Assembly (NCBI GenBank): GCA_900291925.1
Contig: UWYS01000008.1
Coordinates: 558,001 to 622,000 of the forward strand
Source of the DNA: Thecaphora thlaspeos
Lineage: Eukaryota > Basidiomycota > Ustilaginomycetes > Urocystidales > Glomosporiaceae
Length of the DNA: 64,000 nucleotides
Reading direction: 5' to 3'
Position numbers and translations under genes: made by a program. The notes beneath the pieces are model-generated. The model was not told where the DNA came from, did no database searches, and was given only the letters and a program-made list of their open reading frames with translations. Positions 1-9,766 of this stretch are shown piece by piece (positions within the stretch are counted from its first letter, which is position 1; each line of letters begins with the position of its first letter).

Positions 1-1820
1 CAGCTGGACCAACGCGCTCAGGAAGCCAAGCGTGTCGCGGCTCGAGATGTTCTTCGAAAGCCAGGCCGAGCTGCTCATCGCCCATCGATCGACCGTCTTC
101 TTGAGCACCCAGCCGAAGGCCCAATTGAGCACGAAGCAGACACACCAGCCTGCGCGGGAGGGGACGAGAATCGGGCAGGGTCAGCAAAGAAGGGACAGAC
201 AAGGGAAACAGCCAGGGCCTACTCAAGATACGCTGCCGGACTGCTCACCTTACGAGACCGTGCTCCACCAGTCGACGCCGTGCTTGTTCCACTTGACGAC
301 GAGCGGGGGCATGACGCCAAAGATGATGGGCATCTGCGAGACATAGAATCCGAGCACGATGCGGCCCAGCGACTTGAACAGCTAGTTACCGATCAGCCAC
401 TGGCCCATGATCGACATCTCGAGCCATAGGAAGACCATCGTCGAGCGGAGAAGGATCGCGGGCGAGCCGCTGAAGTCGTTCCGCTTGGGGTTGACGCCCA
501 GCACGCCCTCGCGGAACGTAATGGGAGCGAGAGCGGCGAGCATGTGGTCCTCGATCTTGTTGTAGCAGAGGAAGAGGAAGGTGAGCGCGCCGAGGACCAG
601 CTCGAGGAAGATGTAGACGGCGCGTGACTTGAGGCGGAGCCGTTCGAAGATCTGCGACTCGGAAAGGTCGGCCAGTCAGATGCCGATCAGGAACGGCTGG
701 TTGGAGCTGTAGGTGGCGGCGAGGGCGATCATCAGGATCAGGTAGAAGGCCTGCCTCCGCCAGATGGGCATGTACATCAGCACCGGCATGAGGAAGAGGC
801 AGAACATCATCCCCCATAGCTGGGTGTACATCGACCAGAGCATGCCGTCATACTTCAGCAGGTAGACGTGGTCGCGGTTGGTGAAGATCTGCATGACGTC
901 GGTGGCGATCTCCGAGAAGCTAGTAGAGGTGGCCTTGACGTAGCCATTCTTCTTGACGAGCGTGCACCAGTTCGGGTACCACAGCGTGTCGCCGATCCCG
1001 AGGATGGGGCTCGCCTTCTGGGCGGGATAATAGGCTCCACCCGCGCACGAGGTTGCCTGGGCTGAGGACGGTCATGACCGCCAGACGCCACGTTCGCCGG
1101 AATATGGCATCCGGAAGCGACTTCCAGATGAGGGGCTTGCCGCGGTGGAGGCGCTTGAACCACAAGGTGACGTTGAGCCGGCCGGCGAGCATGAAGAAGA
1201 AGATGAGACCCATTCTGGATCGCAGGATGTCCCTCGCACTTCCCGGCTGCAAGACCTCGGGGAATCGCTTGGCAAAGGTGTGCGTGAAGTAGTGTTCGTT
1301 GAAGCTACGGTTGCGACCGGCGGGCCCCGGGGTGGCGCGAGATGGAGCAAGAGGGGAGGCGAGAATGAGCGCGCAAACCAGCGGGGCCAGAGGCATAGGA
1401 GGGCGCCAGCGGACGGGCAGATCCGCAGGCACAGCGAGAAGCATGGACACTCATGCCATGATCATGGCGATACCACGAAGACCGTCGAGGTATCCGGTGT
1501 CAACCTCCTTCCAGCGCTTCTCGGGTTCCTTCTTAGTTTGCGGTTGTGCCGGCGGTGCCGAATCTTTGCTGTCCTCTACAGCTTTGCTGGATAGCTTCTC
1601 GGACAGCAGGAGCGGAACCGCCTTCTTGTTTGGAGGCAGTCTTCTCGAAAGACTGGCGCGGCGGCGGCGGTCCATCGCCGGAGATGCTCAATCGTTTCCT
1701 GCGTGCTGGAGAACCGGAGGATGATGGAGACGAGGAGGAGGAGTCGGACAGGATGGCATACTTCTCAATATTGGCCGGGAAGTCGTCGATGGGCTCCTTG
1801 GCCGGGAGCTTGTCGGCCAT
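1..1820 (-). pseudogene. acyltransferase-3 family membrane protein, degraded (runs off the left edge)
   Basis: Reading leftward from an ATG at 1820, fragments match the fungal acyltransferase-3 family, multi-pass membrane enzymes that move acyl groups onto sugars or lipids. A low-complexity N-terminus leads to the family signature YLDGLRGIA near 1475-1500, then hydrophobic segments around 1190, 780-850 and 560-620. The frame is broken. The N-terminal stretch and the YLDGLRGIA stretch lie in different frames. TGA at 1451-1453 follows that motif, a frame change is needed near 1030-1050, and TGA at 676-678 and TAG at 382-384 interrupt membrane-segment sequence. A final intron with donor near 260 and acceptor near 149 is visible, but joining it in frame also meets a stop. 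I tried an intron for the first break (about 1305-1473), but it does not restore the conserved frame. Decay is the simplest reading; rapidly diverged exons are the alternative. Confidence 0.6.
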
Positions 1821-1839
1821 GATGGCAAAAGGAGGCACC

Positions 1840-3300
1840 TACAAGCGACTGTCCTTTGGGGCGCGATATAGTGACGGTCCTGCTAGGGGCGAGTGAGTGC
1901 GATAGTCGTGAGGTGAGGTGAAGGAGTTAAAAGGAAGAAGAAAAGGGCATATGGACGACATCCCCGGGTGATACACGGGGGGGGGGGGGACCGGAGCGAG
2001 GATACAGGGGTGCCGCTGCATTGCGTTGCACCCAGACTGCCACTCCAGGGCCGATTGAGCCCCGAAACGACGGAAGAACGGCGCAATGGCGGCACAATGA
2101 GAGCTGAAGGATCGACGGGGCAGATGAATAAGGCACATGGGAGGATGTTTGGGCCTGTGCACATGGGAGAGTGTTTGAGCCTGTGCCGGGCCGGTCGCTC
2201 GGCCCAAGGCTCGCCACGCCATCGTCTCCGCTTCTGCTGCTGCATGTGGAAGCTTTGGTCCAAGCGGGACGGGTGACAGTGAGGTCTAAGCGTGCTTCAA
2301 GAGGGGCTGCAGCACAGATAGAGGGGCGCGTAAGGGGCAGATGGGGAAGCGTACCATACTGTAAGGTTTGAGGCTGAGTGGCGGCCACGGGCAGCAGCGT
2401 GCATGCTTCATCAGGCGAGCGGACGCTGTCTATTGTCCGGAAAGAGAAGGAACGGTGTGCGGCTAGGTGGGATGATGGATTGATGGTGGAAGAGGGAAGA
2501 GGGAAGGGTTGGGGGAGTTCCAACTCTCTCTCATTGTTTTTTGCAAGGGGAGGGGAGGGCGTGGCGGTGGCTGAGTTTGGAGGGCCACTTGACAGGCCGC
2601 AGCGTCGCTGCTGCGGCTTCGGCGTCAGAGAGCAAAGCCGGCCGGGTAGCGCGGACACCTTCAACGCTCCGGCCCAGCCGTCCTCACACACTCTCACCAC
2701 TGCACTCCCTCTGTTCGATCAACGTCTAGCTGGCCAGCAGTCAGGGTGGAGAGAGAGAAAGAGTGACCCTCACATCGGTCCCTGCTCGCTGATCCTATCG
2801 CGGAGCGAGCAGCCAGCCAGCCGACAAAGTCTTCCCTCGTCTCGAACCAACTGGCAAGGCCGGCCCGACTGACATAAAGGCTGCGCTCCCGTAGCTCGCT
2901 CATTTGGAGGGGGGACAAGTCGCCTATGCTCGCGGTACGGCCACTTGTCTCCAGAGTCTCTCTCTACCTCTTTACATCGCTCTCCATCGTCGCAGATCTA
3001 CCTCTCCCGTTCGTCTGCTCGCAGCAGCTCGCACACTGCAGCAGCATTGACCGTTGCGCAACCAGGCGCCCACCTCACTCCTTGCTGATACAAAGCATGC
3101 CCGCTGCTGCTTTACAGTCGTCCCCTTGCCTTACAAAGACAGCTTGCTGGAACCGATCGGGACCCCGAACAGCGTCGTCGCTCGTCTCTCATGCCCACGT
3201 CCGTCACTATCCTGTGCGTCTCTGCCAAGCCGCTGCTCCGGCTTCAGGCTACAGGCAGATCAGAGGAATGTAATCTTACGAGACAGAAGCTAATGGGAAA
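1840..3300. other. intergenic, no supported gene
   Basis: Open frames here (for example 1927-2700 on the minus strand) have proline, serine and arginine composition typical of GC-rich non-coding DNA and show no domain. A run of 13 G lies at 1977-1989. The segment separates two broken genes and may hold their former promoters or 3' ends. Confidence 0.5.
2133..2184. repeat. 26-bp imperfect tandem duplication
   Basis: Two adjacent 26-bp copies (2133-2158 and 2159-2184) differ at three positions. Each contains a GCCTGTGC-like core at its junction. It lies in intergenic sequence. Confidence 0.7.
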
Positions 3301-4640
3301 CTACAGCCAGCGAGTTTCAAGGACTTCGCGGCGCGCCTCCTCGATGGCCTCCATGAGCTCTTCAACCGGCGGCCTATAGCTGATCGCCAACACCTCTTCG
3401 CGAGTGATTGGTTGCATAAGGGTCTCCTTGATGGCTCTGAGCATAAAGGGGCCGCAATCGTAGCCCAGCATAGAAGCGAAGTAGTCGTCGTGTTCGTAGA
3501 GGTGTCTTCGGAGGTATGTCGTTAACGACGCCGAAGGTGGAAGCGGCAAAACCACAGAAGTAGCAGCATCCGTGCGCCTTGCAAAAGTCCTCGACCTTGT
3601 TGATGAGCGCGGTCGACTTGAGACGACCAAGGTGGGCAGAGAAGAGGGCAGCTCGTGCCTCGACGATGTCGTTGCGAGTGGCACCCCACTCTTCCTCCTC
3701 ATCCTTGTCGTTAAAGTCGTTGATCGGAGCACCGGAAAACAGGTCTGGGTCGTAGGAGAGATGCTCTTCGGCGTGTGCTGAGGGAGCCTGCTCTTCGGCG
3801 TGTGTTGGAGAGAGGAGGGGCGCTCTTTCCGCGTCGCTGCCGCCACCGCCGCCGCCATCGGCGCCGACAGCGCGCGATGGTCCCGCTACTGCTATTCCGT
3901 AACGCTCCGCGTTCCGAGCCATCTCCTTGTCGAGACGTGCGTCAAACTTGAAGGGCTGGGGTCCTGAGAGTGAAAGGTTGGCCAAGCTGTTCTCCTTCCT
4001 CTGAAGCTCTCGGACGGCCTCGAGGCGATCCTGCACGTCGCCCTCGACGCCCTTGAGGCGCTCCTCCTTCCGCTTCCGCTTCTTCTCATCTGAGACGAGT
4101 TTCCTTCGAAAGGCTCGTCGGCGGCCCTCCTCCTTCGTCGCTGCCTTGATCTTGGTGACAAGGTCCCCAAGTTTGGCCGCCTCTTCCTCTTTGCCTTGCT
4201 CCCTAAGGAGTGCCTGCTGCTTTTTCACCGGCTCGAAACCTCGTCCTCCCCTGCCGGTGAGCCTTCCCTTATCCTTTCGAGGAGGAAGGCGATCGTTGAG
4301 GCTATCAAGGAGCTCATTGATATTGTCCACGAGGCTCTGAACGTGGGCGTCCGCGGCGTCATCAATTTCGGGGATCCTCTGCCTCTTTGCCGCAGGCCTC
4401 TTGCTGACGGCGGTGGTGGTGGCGGCTGACGGGTCGTTGCGATCGTCCTGGAACTCTCAGCCTGCCTTGATGCTCTTTGCAACCTTGCTTACAGCGAGGC
4501 CGACGTAAGGCTTAAAGTGGTAGTTGCTTCTCGTGATCAATTTGTTGGCCTCAACGTCCTCTCCGTAGCGAACCGATGAGATGGGCAGGTTGGCAATGGT
4601 GTTGAGGTTTTTGGCATCTCCTTTGGCTGCCGTTACAGGG
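3301..4640 (-). pseudogene. broken ORF with Cys-rich motif, family unknown
   Basis: Reading leftward, an open frame begins near 4640 without an ATG. It gives a lysine- and glutamate-rich, probably helical protein, interrupted by TGA at about 4457-4459, then runs on to 3374. Near its end is a short Cys-rich stretch (DFCKAHGCCYFCG, about 3545-3585). It loosely recalls a retroelement zinc knuckle but lacks a full CCHC pattern. The sequence then seems to continue in another frame to a stop at 3301 (segment HLYEHDDYFASMLGYD). I looked for an intron joining the two frames; the only well-placed candidate (3506-3555, with a branch-like GTTAAC) has the wrong length modulo 3. A stop and a frame change together suggest a decayed gene, perhaps from a mobile element given the AT-rich tract next to it. 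I do not recognise the family. Confidence 0.4.
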
Positions 4641-4659
4641 CTGTCATCCTCCGACCATC

Positions 4660-5240
4660 ACAGCTTAAAGGAGGAGAAGGAGGAGTGCCTCAAAGACATC
4701 AAGGCCAATGTGCAGGGCCACCTTGGGGCCATTCAAAAATGCCACCAGTGGATGCAGTAAAAGTGTTCCATGGCTGTTGAGGGCAACCAAGGACAGCAGA
4801 GGCCAGGCAGTTGGGAGAGGAAAGAGGAGAGATGGCAGAAGGCAAATACTTGAGGATCTGAGGCTGTCACACAATGCAACAATGATAAGTTGGTAACATG
4901 TCATCTTCCAAGCCAAAATTGGTGCCATGACAACATCCAAGATTTTGCTCAAAAAGCACAAAGTGAAACAAGAAAAACAAAAACCAATCCTCAACCTTTG
5001 CACCCAACCCAACCCTCCTTTCCAAAAAAAAAAATACAAAAATTAAATTAAATGAAAAAAGAAGGCAACTCAGATGCAAATTTGGCAAAACTGGCATATT
5101 GAAAAGGAATTCAAATGTTGCTCAAGAGATATCAAATCTGGCTTCGAAGCACAAATTATTTTCAGACCGTCTCGCGAAACCTCCACATAGGTTTTCGAGG
5201 TTTTGAGGTCTATATAACTAATCTTCCCATGGATCTGTAT
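4660..5240. other. AT-rich island, possible mobile-element remnant
   Basis: Base composition changes sharply here. Runs of A, including an 11-A tract near 5025-5035, and TTAAATTAAAT-type sequence occur in an otherwise GC-rich window. On the plus strand the first part reads like decayed coding sequence (EKEECLKDIKANVQGHLGAI) and then hits frequent stops. No terminal repeats, polymerase motifs or target-site duplication could be recognised. It ends a few bases before a tRNA gene, a common landing zone for fungal retroelements, so insertion and decay is a reasonable inference but not shown. Confidence 0.4.
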
Positions 5241-5244
5241 CAAG

Positions 5245-5370
5245 GTCTGCGTGGCCTAGTTGGTTAGGGCGTGGGTCTCATATACCTATGATTTTGCAAT
5301 AGCATGGAAGCTATCGCTGAAGAGCGGAGTTGTCATCCCAAGATCGTGAGTTCGATTCTCGCCGCGGACA
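5245..5370 (+). tRNA. elongator tRNA-Met (CAT) with a 52-nt intron
   Basis: The cloverleaf folds cleanly. The acceptor arms GTCTGCG and CGCGGAC pair over 7 bp. The D arm closes GCCT with GGGC. The anticodon loop is CTCATAA with CAT at 5279-5281, and the T arm GTGAG/CTCGC encloses TTCGATT. An intron of 52 nt (5283-5334) sits one base after the anticodon, the canonical eukaryotic site. Removing it gives 74 nt including the discriminator A at 5370. The T:T mismatch closing the anticodon stem also occurs in yeast elongator tRNA-Met, and the TTC start of the T loop argues against the initiator. Internal A box (5252-5263) and B box (5349-5359) are present. CCA is not encoded, as expected for a nuclear gene. 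Confidence 0.93.
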
Positions 5371-5371
5371 C

Positions 5372-5376
5372 TTTTT
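5372..5376 (+). terminator. RNA polymerase III terminator
   Basis: Five T residues begin two bases after the tRNA discriminator base. This is the standard pol III stop signal. Confidence 0.85.
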
Positions 5377-5987
5377 ATCCTCGTACTCTTTTCCTTCGAT
5401 TTTGTCCAAAAGAAACCAGAGAAAGCTGGAGCGGACGCTGGGAGATGTCGCGATTTATCTGGGATGGTCGGGCGGACGACGCGACGGGCGGTCGTTCCGT
5501 CCCTTGTCACCCGCTCGGGTGGCTTTGACGTCGTCTCGCCGCCATGCTGCTACATTGCCGTTGGATCCAGGAGCGGCAAGTCGGACAGCATCATCCACAC
5601 CGGGGGCGAGCGGGGTCAGCACGTCCGCCTCGCACCTCTGCCACCACGGCGCAGCGATACGACGGACGATCGCTGGTCCACCTAGCTCGACGTCGTAGCC
5701 TCCAAGGAAGACCGATTTGAAGCACCGACTTCTCTCGATGTGAAGCACGCGCACACACACACACACACGCACGCACGCACGGGGGACGCTTCACGAGAAC
5801 GGGGCATGTCGTTTTGGCATTTGGACGTAGCGTGTCGGGACGTGGTATGGCTACGGAGGTGAGAGCAAAACAAGGGGATTTACGGAAGGGTGGGACCGCG
5901 GGCGAGCGTTACTTTGGCATATGTGCGACCAGCAGGGAAGACAAAAGGAGGGGACAGGGCCAGGGGACGCTCGGTGGACGGCGCCGC
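5377..5987. other. intergenic between tRNA-Met and the kinase 3' end
   Basis: No supported gene. It contains the 3' flank of the minus-strand kinase and a CA/CGCA microsatellite. Open frames across it are short and show no domain. Confidence 0.5.
5751..5780. repeat. CA then CGCA microsatellite
   Basis: An alternating CA run (about 5751-5768) passes into tandem CGCA units (to 5780). It lies in the 3' flank of the kinase gene. Confidence 0.85.
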
Positions 5988-8674
5988 TCAGCGATCGGGA
6001 CGGTTGTTCTTGAAGCGCAGCAGCGGTGCGAGACTCGAAAGCGGGCAGGCCATCTTGAGGAAGGCGTGCTGGAGCAGCTCGTCGGCGCTCGCGCGGCTCT
6101 TGACGTCGGCGCACAGGCAGACGGCGAGGAACGACTTGAGCGCCTTGGAGAGCGTCTCTGGCTTCTTGAGCGTCGGCGTCCCGTTGGTGGCGATCAGGTA
6201 GAGGGCCTTGAGCGGCTCCTCGTCGAGGTAGGGCGGCTCGTTCTCGATCATCTCGATGGCCATGATGCCGAGCGACCAGATGTCGACCTTGGCGCCGTAC
6301 TCCTTCTGCTTGACCACCTCGGGCGCCATCCAGTACGGAGTCCCCACCATCGTCGCGCGCTTGCTCTTCTGGTCGGTCAGCTTGGCGCAGAAGCCAAAGT
6401 CGGTGATCTTGACCTGGCCCGCGGCGTTGAGCAGCACGTTGTCCGACTTGATGTCGCGGTGGATGATGCTCTGGCTGTGGAGGTGCTCGAGGCCCTTGCA
6501 CGTCTCGAAGCAGATGGCCGCGATCTGGTCCTCCTCGAGCGTGTTGTTGTCGATCACGTCGGTGAGCGCGCCGCCCTCCATGTACTCCATGATGACCCAC
6601 AGCTCGTTGTTGCGCACGAGGAAGCTGTCGAGGAAGTTGACAATGTTTGGGTGCTGCGACTCCTTCATCACGAGGATCTCGTTGACGATCAGCTCCTTGC
6701 GCGGCTGCATCGAGAGGTCCATCGTCTTGATGGCCACCCTCTGGCCCGTCGCCAGCGTCTTGGCCACAAAGACGGACCCGGACGCTCCCTGGCCGACCTT
6801 TTTCATCTTGCTGTACAGCAGGTTCGGGTCGTCTGGGCTGACGACGCTCCGCAGCTTCTCCATGATCTGGGCCTCGCTCATCGTGCTGATGCGGCGGTCG
6901 GCCTCCTTCTGCTGTCCCGTCTTGGGCGCCGCGTCCGCCTTCTTGGCCGTCTGGAGCGGCTTGACGGCGGAGGGCGCCGCGGCGGCGGCGGCCGGGGGGG
7001 GCCTGGGCGACGGCGCCTTGGCCCCGCCGACCGGCTTCGAGGACGACGCCTCCGACGACAGCTTGAGCTCCTTTGCCTTGACGTTGAGCGCCCGGACGGG
7101 GTCGGCGTCGGTCGACGGCTTGAGGCCGTAGTCGGCGGCAGCAGCGCCGTTGCTCGGCGGGGCGGGGGCCTGGCGGGGCGGGCCCGGGGCGGCGGGCGCC
7201 TTGCGCGAAGCGACCAGGTCCGACCCGCCCATCCCGCCGCCGCCGACGCTAGGCGCCGCAGGCTTCGGCAGCTTCTGCGACGGTGCCATAGGCGCCTCGC
7301 TCGGCCTCTGCGAGCCAGAGCTGACCGACGACGAGGGATGCTGCGGGACCCGCTCGCTCGAACGCGACGGGTAGGCCGACCGCCCGTCGTCCGAGGGTCG
7401 CCGGCTGGACTCGGCGGGCCTGAAGCCGGACGACGAGCTGCTCGAGGTCGCGCCCGAGCCAGAGCCGAGCGGCTTGAACCCGCTGGACGGGTTAAACCCG
7501 CTGCTTGCGGCGCCAGACCCGGCGACCTTGCCCGCCGCCTCGCGTCCGAACCCCTGGTCGCCCGCGGCGTTGGCGCTGCCGGCGTAGCCGGTCCCGGCGT
7601 TGAACCTCGCCGCCGAGGCCGACGATCCGGTGTCGTTGGGCATGCGGCCGGACTGCATGTTCATCGTCGAGCTGCCGAGGCCAAAGTCGTCGCGCTCGCG
7701 CTTCTGGATGTCGGTGTAGAACTCGAGGACGTCGAGGACCGCCTGCGGGTTCTTTTCGTAGTCCTCCCTCGTGATCGCCGAGGTGGTGAGCAGCTTGGAC
7801 CACTGCTCCGGCAGGCCAGTGAAGGCGCCGCTGATCGGATCGAAGCCGACGTGGACCTGGTGGACAAAGTTGGTCGGCGAAGAGACGCCCATCAGCGGCA
7901 ACCGCGAGTAGATGTCGTCCATCCAGCCGTAGAGCTCCTCGTCGTTCTTCAGCTGGAGGTAGTAGGTCTTGTCCTTGGTCTCGATCTCGATGCAGTAGGG
8001 CTTGAGGTCGGTCCGCGTCACGTTGCTGATGTCCTTGAGAAAGATGAGGGCCGCCGCCTGGTAGGTCGTCTGTGGGCGGTCGCGGCGCGGAGGGACAGGT
8101 CGGGGAGCAGTCAGGTCAGGGATCGGCAGTCGCTTTCGTAGAGCAAGGAGAAGCGGCCCGAAGCCAGAGAGCCTTGACCGCTGCGGCAAGACCTCGAGAC
8201 CGCCGATCGTCGTCGCAAAGCAGGACTGCGCCGGAGACCGGCACTCACCTCGTTCTTGTGGAACGTGAGCGTCTGCTCCCGCAGGGCGAGCCACCTCTTG
8301 CTCCAGATCCACGACCTAATGCCGTCCTCCTTGACGCTGACGTAGCCTTTCCGAACGACGCTGGTGCTGCTCGTCGTGGCGCCCGGCCCTGCGGCCTGCC
8401 AGCCGGAGCCTGAGCCGAACGAGCTTCCGCCTGCTGCACCTGGACCGGCGGGTCGAAGCGGCCCGGTATAGGAGCCGCCGCCGGCGCCCTGGCCGAGAGA
8501 CGGGGCGGAGCCGCCAGAGTTCTGGTAGGCAGATAGCGGCGGCAGGAAGGGATCGTTGTGCTTGCTGGCGGGGACCGGAGGCGCGCGACGCGAAGGCGTG
8601 AGCGAGCCGACCGAGGACGAGGGCGTCACTTCCGAGGGCGTGTGACCACCGGACGCACTGCGGAATCCAGACAT
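5988..8674 (-). CDS. cla4: Cla4-type p21-activated kinase (PH-CRIB-kinase)
   Basis: Two exons, 8674-8249 and 8069-5988, with a 179-bp GT-AG intron; product 835 residues. A low-complexity start leads to a PH domain (about residues 104-205, split by the intron), then a CRIB motif ([16 protein letters not shown], about 209-235) that binds GTP-loaded Cdc42/Rac. A Ser/Pro/Gly linker follows, then a Ser/Thr kinase domain (about 555-815). The kinase shows the glycine loop GQGASGSVF, lysine in VAIKTMD, the HRDIKSDN catalytic loop, DFGF, and the PAK activation segment [14 protein letters not shown] plus CRIB plus kinase is the Cla4 arrangement, as opposed to Ste20, which lacks PH. In yeasts and smuts Cla4 acts at sites of polarised growth in septation and budding. 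All catalytic residues are present. The antisense strand is open for 775 codons, which is composition only. Confidence 0.95.
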
Positions 8675-9766
8675 GGCCTCGGGTAGCACTCTTTAGCGTC
8701 GCAAGATGGAGAGCCCGTCGTTGCCGGCGCTGGCCGAGAAGGAGGGGTGGTCGATGGGAAAGATGTGGCGGACGGCGCGGCGAGGGGCGTGAGCAGGTAG
8801 TAGCTGTGACCGCCGTGAATGTGAGGCAAGGGCGTCAGAAAGCGAGACGGGTCGATTGTCCGTGTTGCGGGTTCTTTGCGGGAAGAGTCGAGGCCTGAAA
8901 GGCGTCTGCGTCGGCGTGTGCGTGCGTGCGGTAGGGCCGAAGAGCAGGCAAGGGCGGATGGGACGATGGAGAGCGTTGAGCGGGGAGTGGGAGAACGAGA
9001 GGAGCGAGGACGGAGCCTGGTCGTGAGGCAAGCTGCATAGGCCGTGACGGCAGGTGGAAGTGACACCTCGACGAGATCACAGGCTAGGGACGGGGCGAGA
9101 AGGGGAGGCTACAGGAGGGGGGAGAGGGCTGGGGTTGGACGCCTTTGCCTTTGTGGCTCCTTGCAGCCCCCCAGGCGGCCCCTTGCCTAGGGGGGCGGGA
9201 CGGGTGAACGAGCGAGCGAGCGTGCGTGCGTGCGTGTGAGGGCGGGCGCAGGGCGTGCCTCTCTCGCGCCTCTCACCCTGGCCTCGCCCGTGCTTTTAAA
9301 AGATGGGGGGCGGCGGGGAAAGAGCAGCCAAATCAGGCTGGTGCGTGCGCTGTTGCGGGGCCGGGGTCGGGCGGGTGTTGGTCTTTTTCTGTCGAGGGCC
9401 GCTCGCCTCTTTTCGCCACAAAGGGCCTTGTTTTCTCGCGACGCCAGCGAGGCCCGAGACAAGAGAGGCTGGAGCGGAGCATTTCGGTGACGTGCGCGCG
9501 AAACATCGACCGAGATCACCTCCAGAGGCGCACGCCACCGAGAGGACTGCGGCGAGTGGTGAATTGGTCCGGCCTCGAGGCGCAGCATGGCAGCGACATA
9601 CAAGCAAGCTGATGCGGTGGTACGTAGTCATCTCTGTACCGTGCCTCTTCCATACCGGCTCACCAAGAGGCTGGTCCGAAGCGCAAGACTTGTCCTGCCT
9701 AGATACATGGCCTTGGCCAACTCGTCGAGCAGCTCGAGCCGGTGCACGCAGGGTAGTTACAGACAC
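8675..9766. other. kinase promoter and leader; Sen2 3' flank
   Basis: About 1.1 kb without a supported gene. It holds the presumed promoter and leader of the kinase and the 3' flank of Sen2, both on the minus strand. A GAGC/GTGC tetranucleotide run lies at about 9209-9237. Confidence 0.5.

Noticed and set aside
1927..2700. 257-codon minus-strand frame
   Set aside because: Low-complexity Pro/Ser composition, no domain, contains the complement of a G run and a tandem repeat.
5814..8141. 775-codon open frame antisense to the kinase gene
   Set aside because: Leu/Arg/Gly/Asp-rich composition and no domains; it mirrors GC-rich codon usage of the true gene on the other strand.
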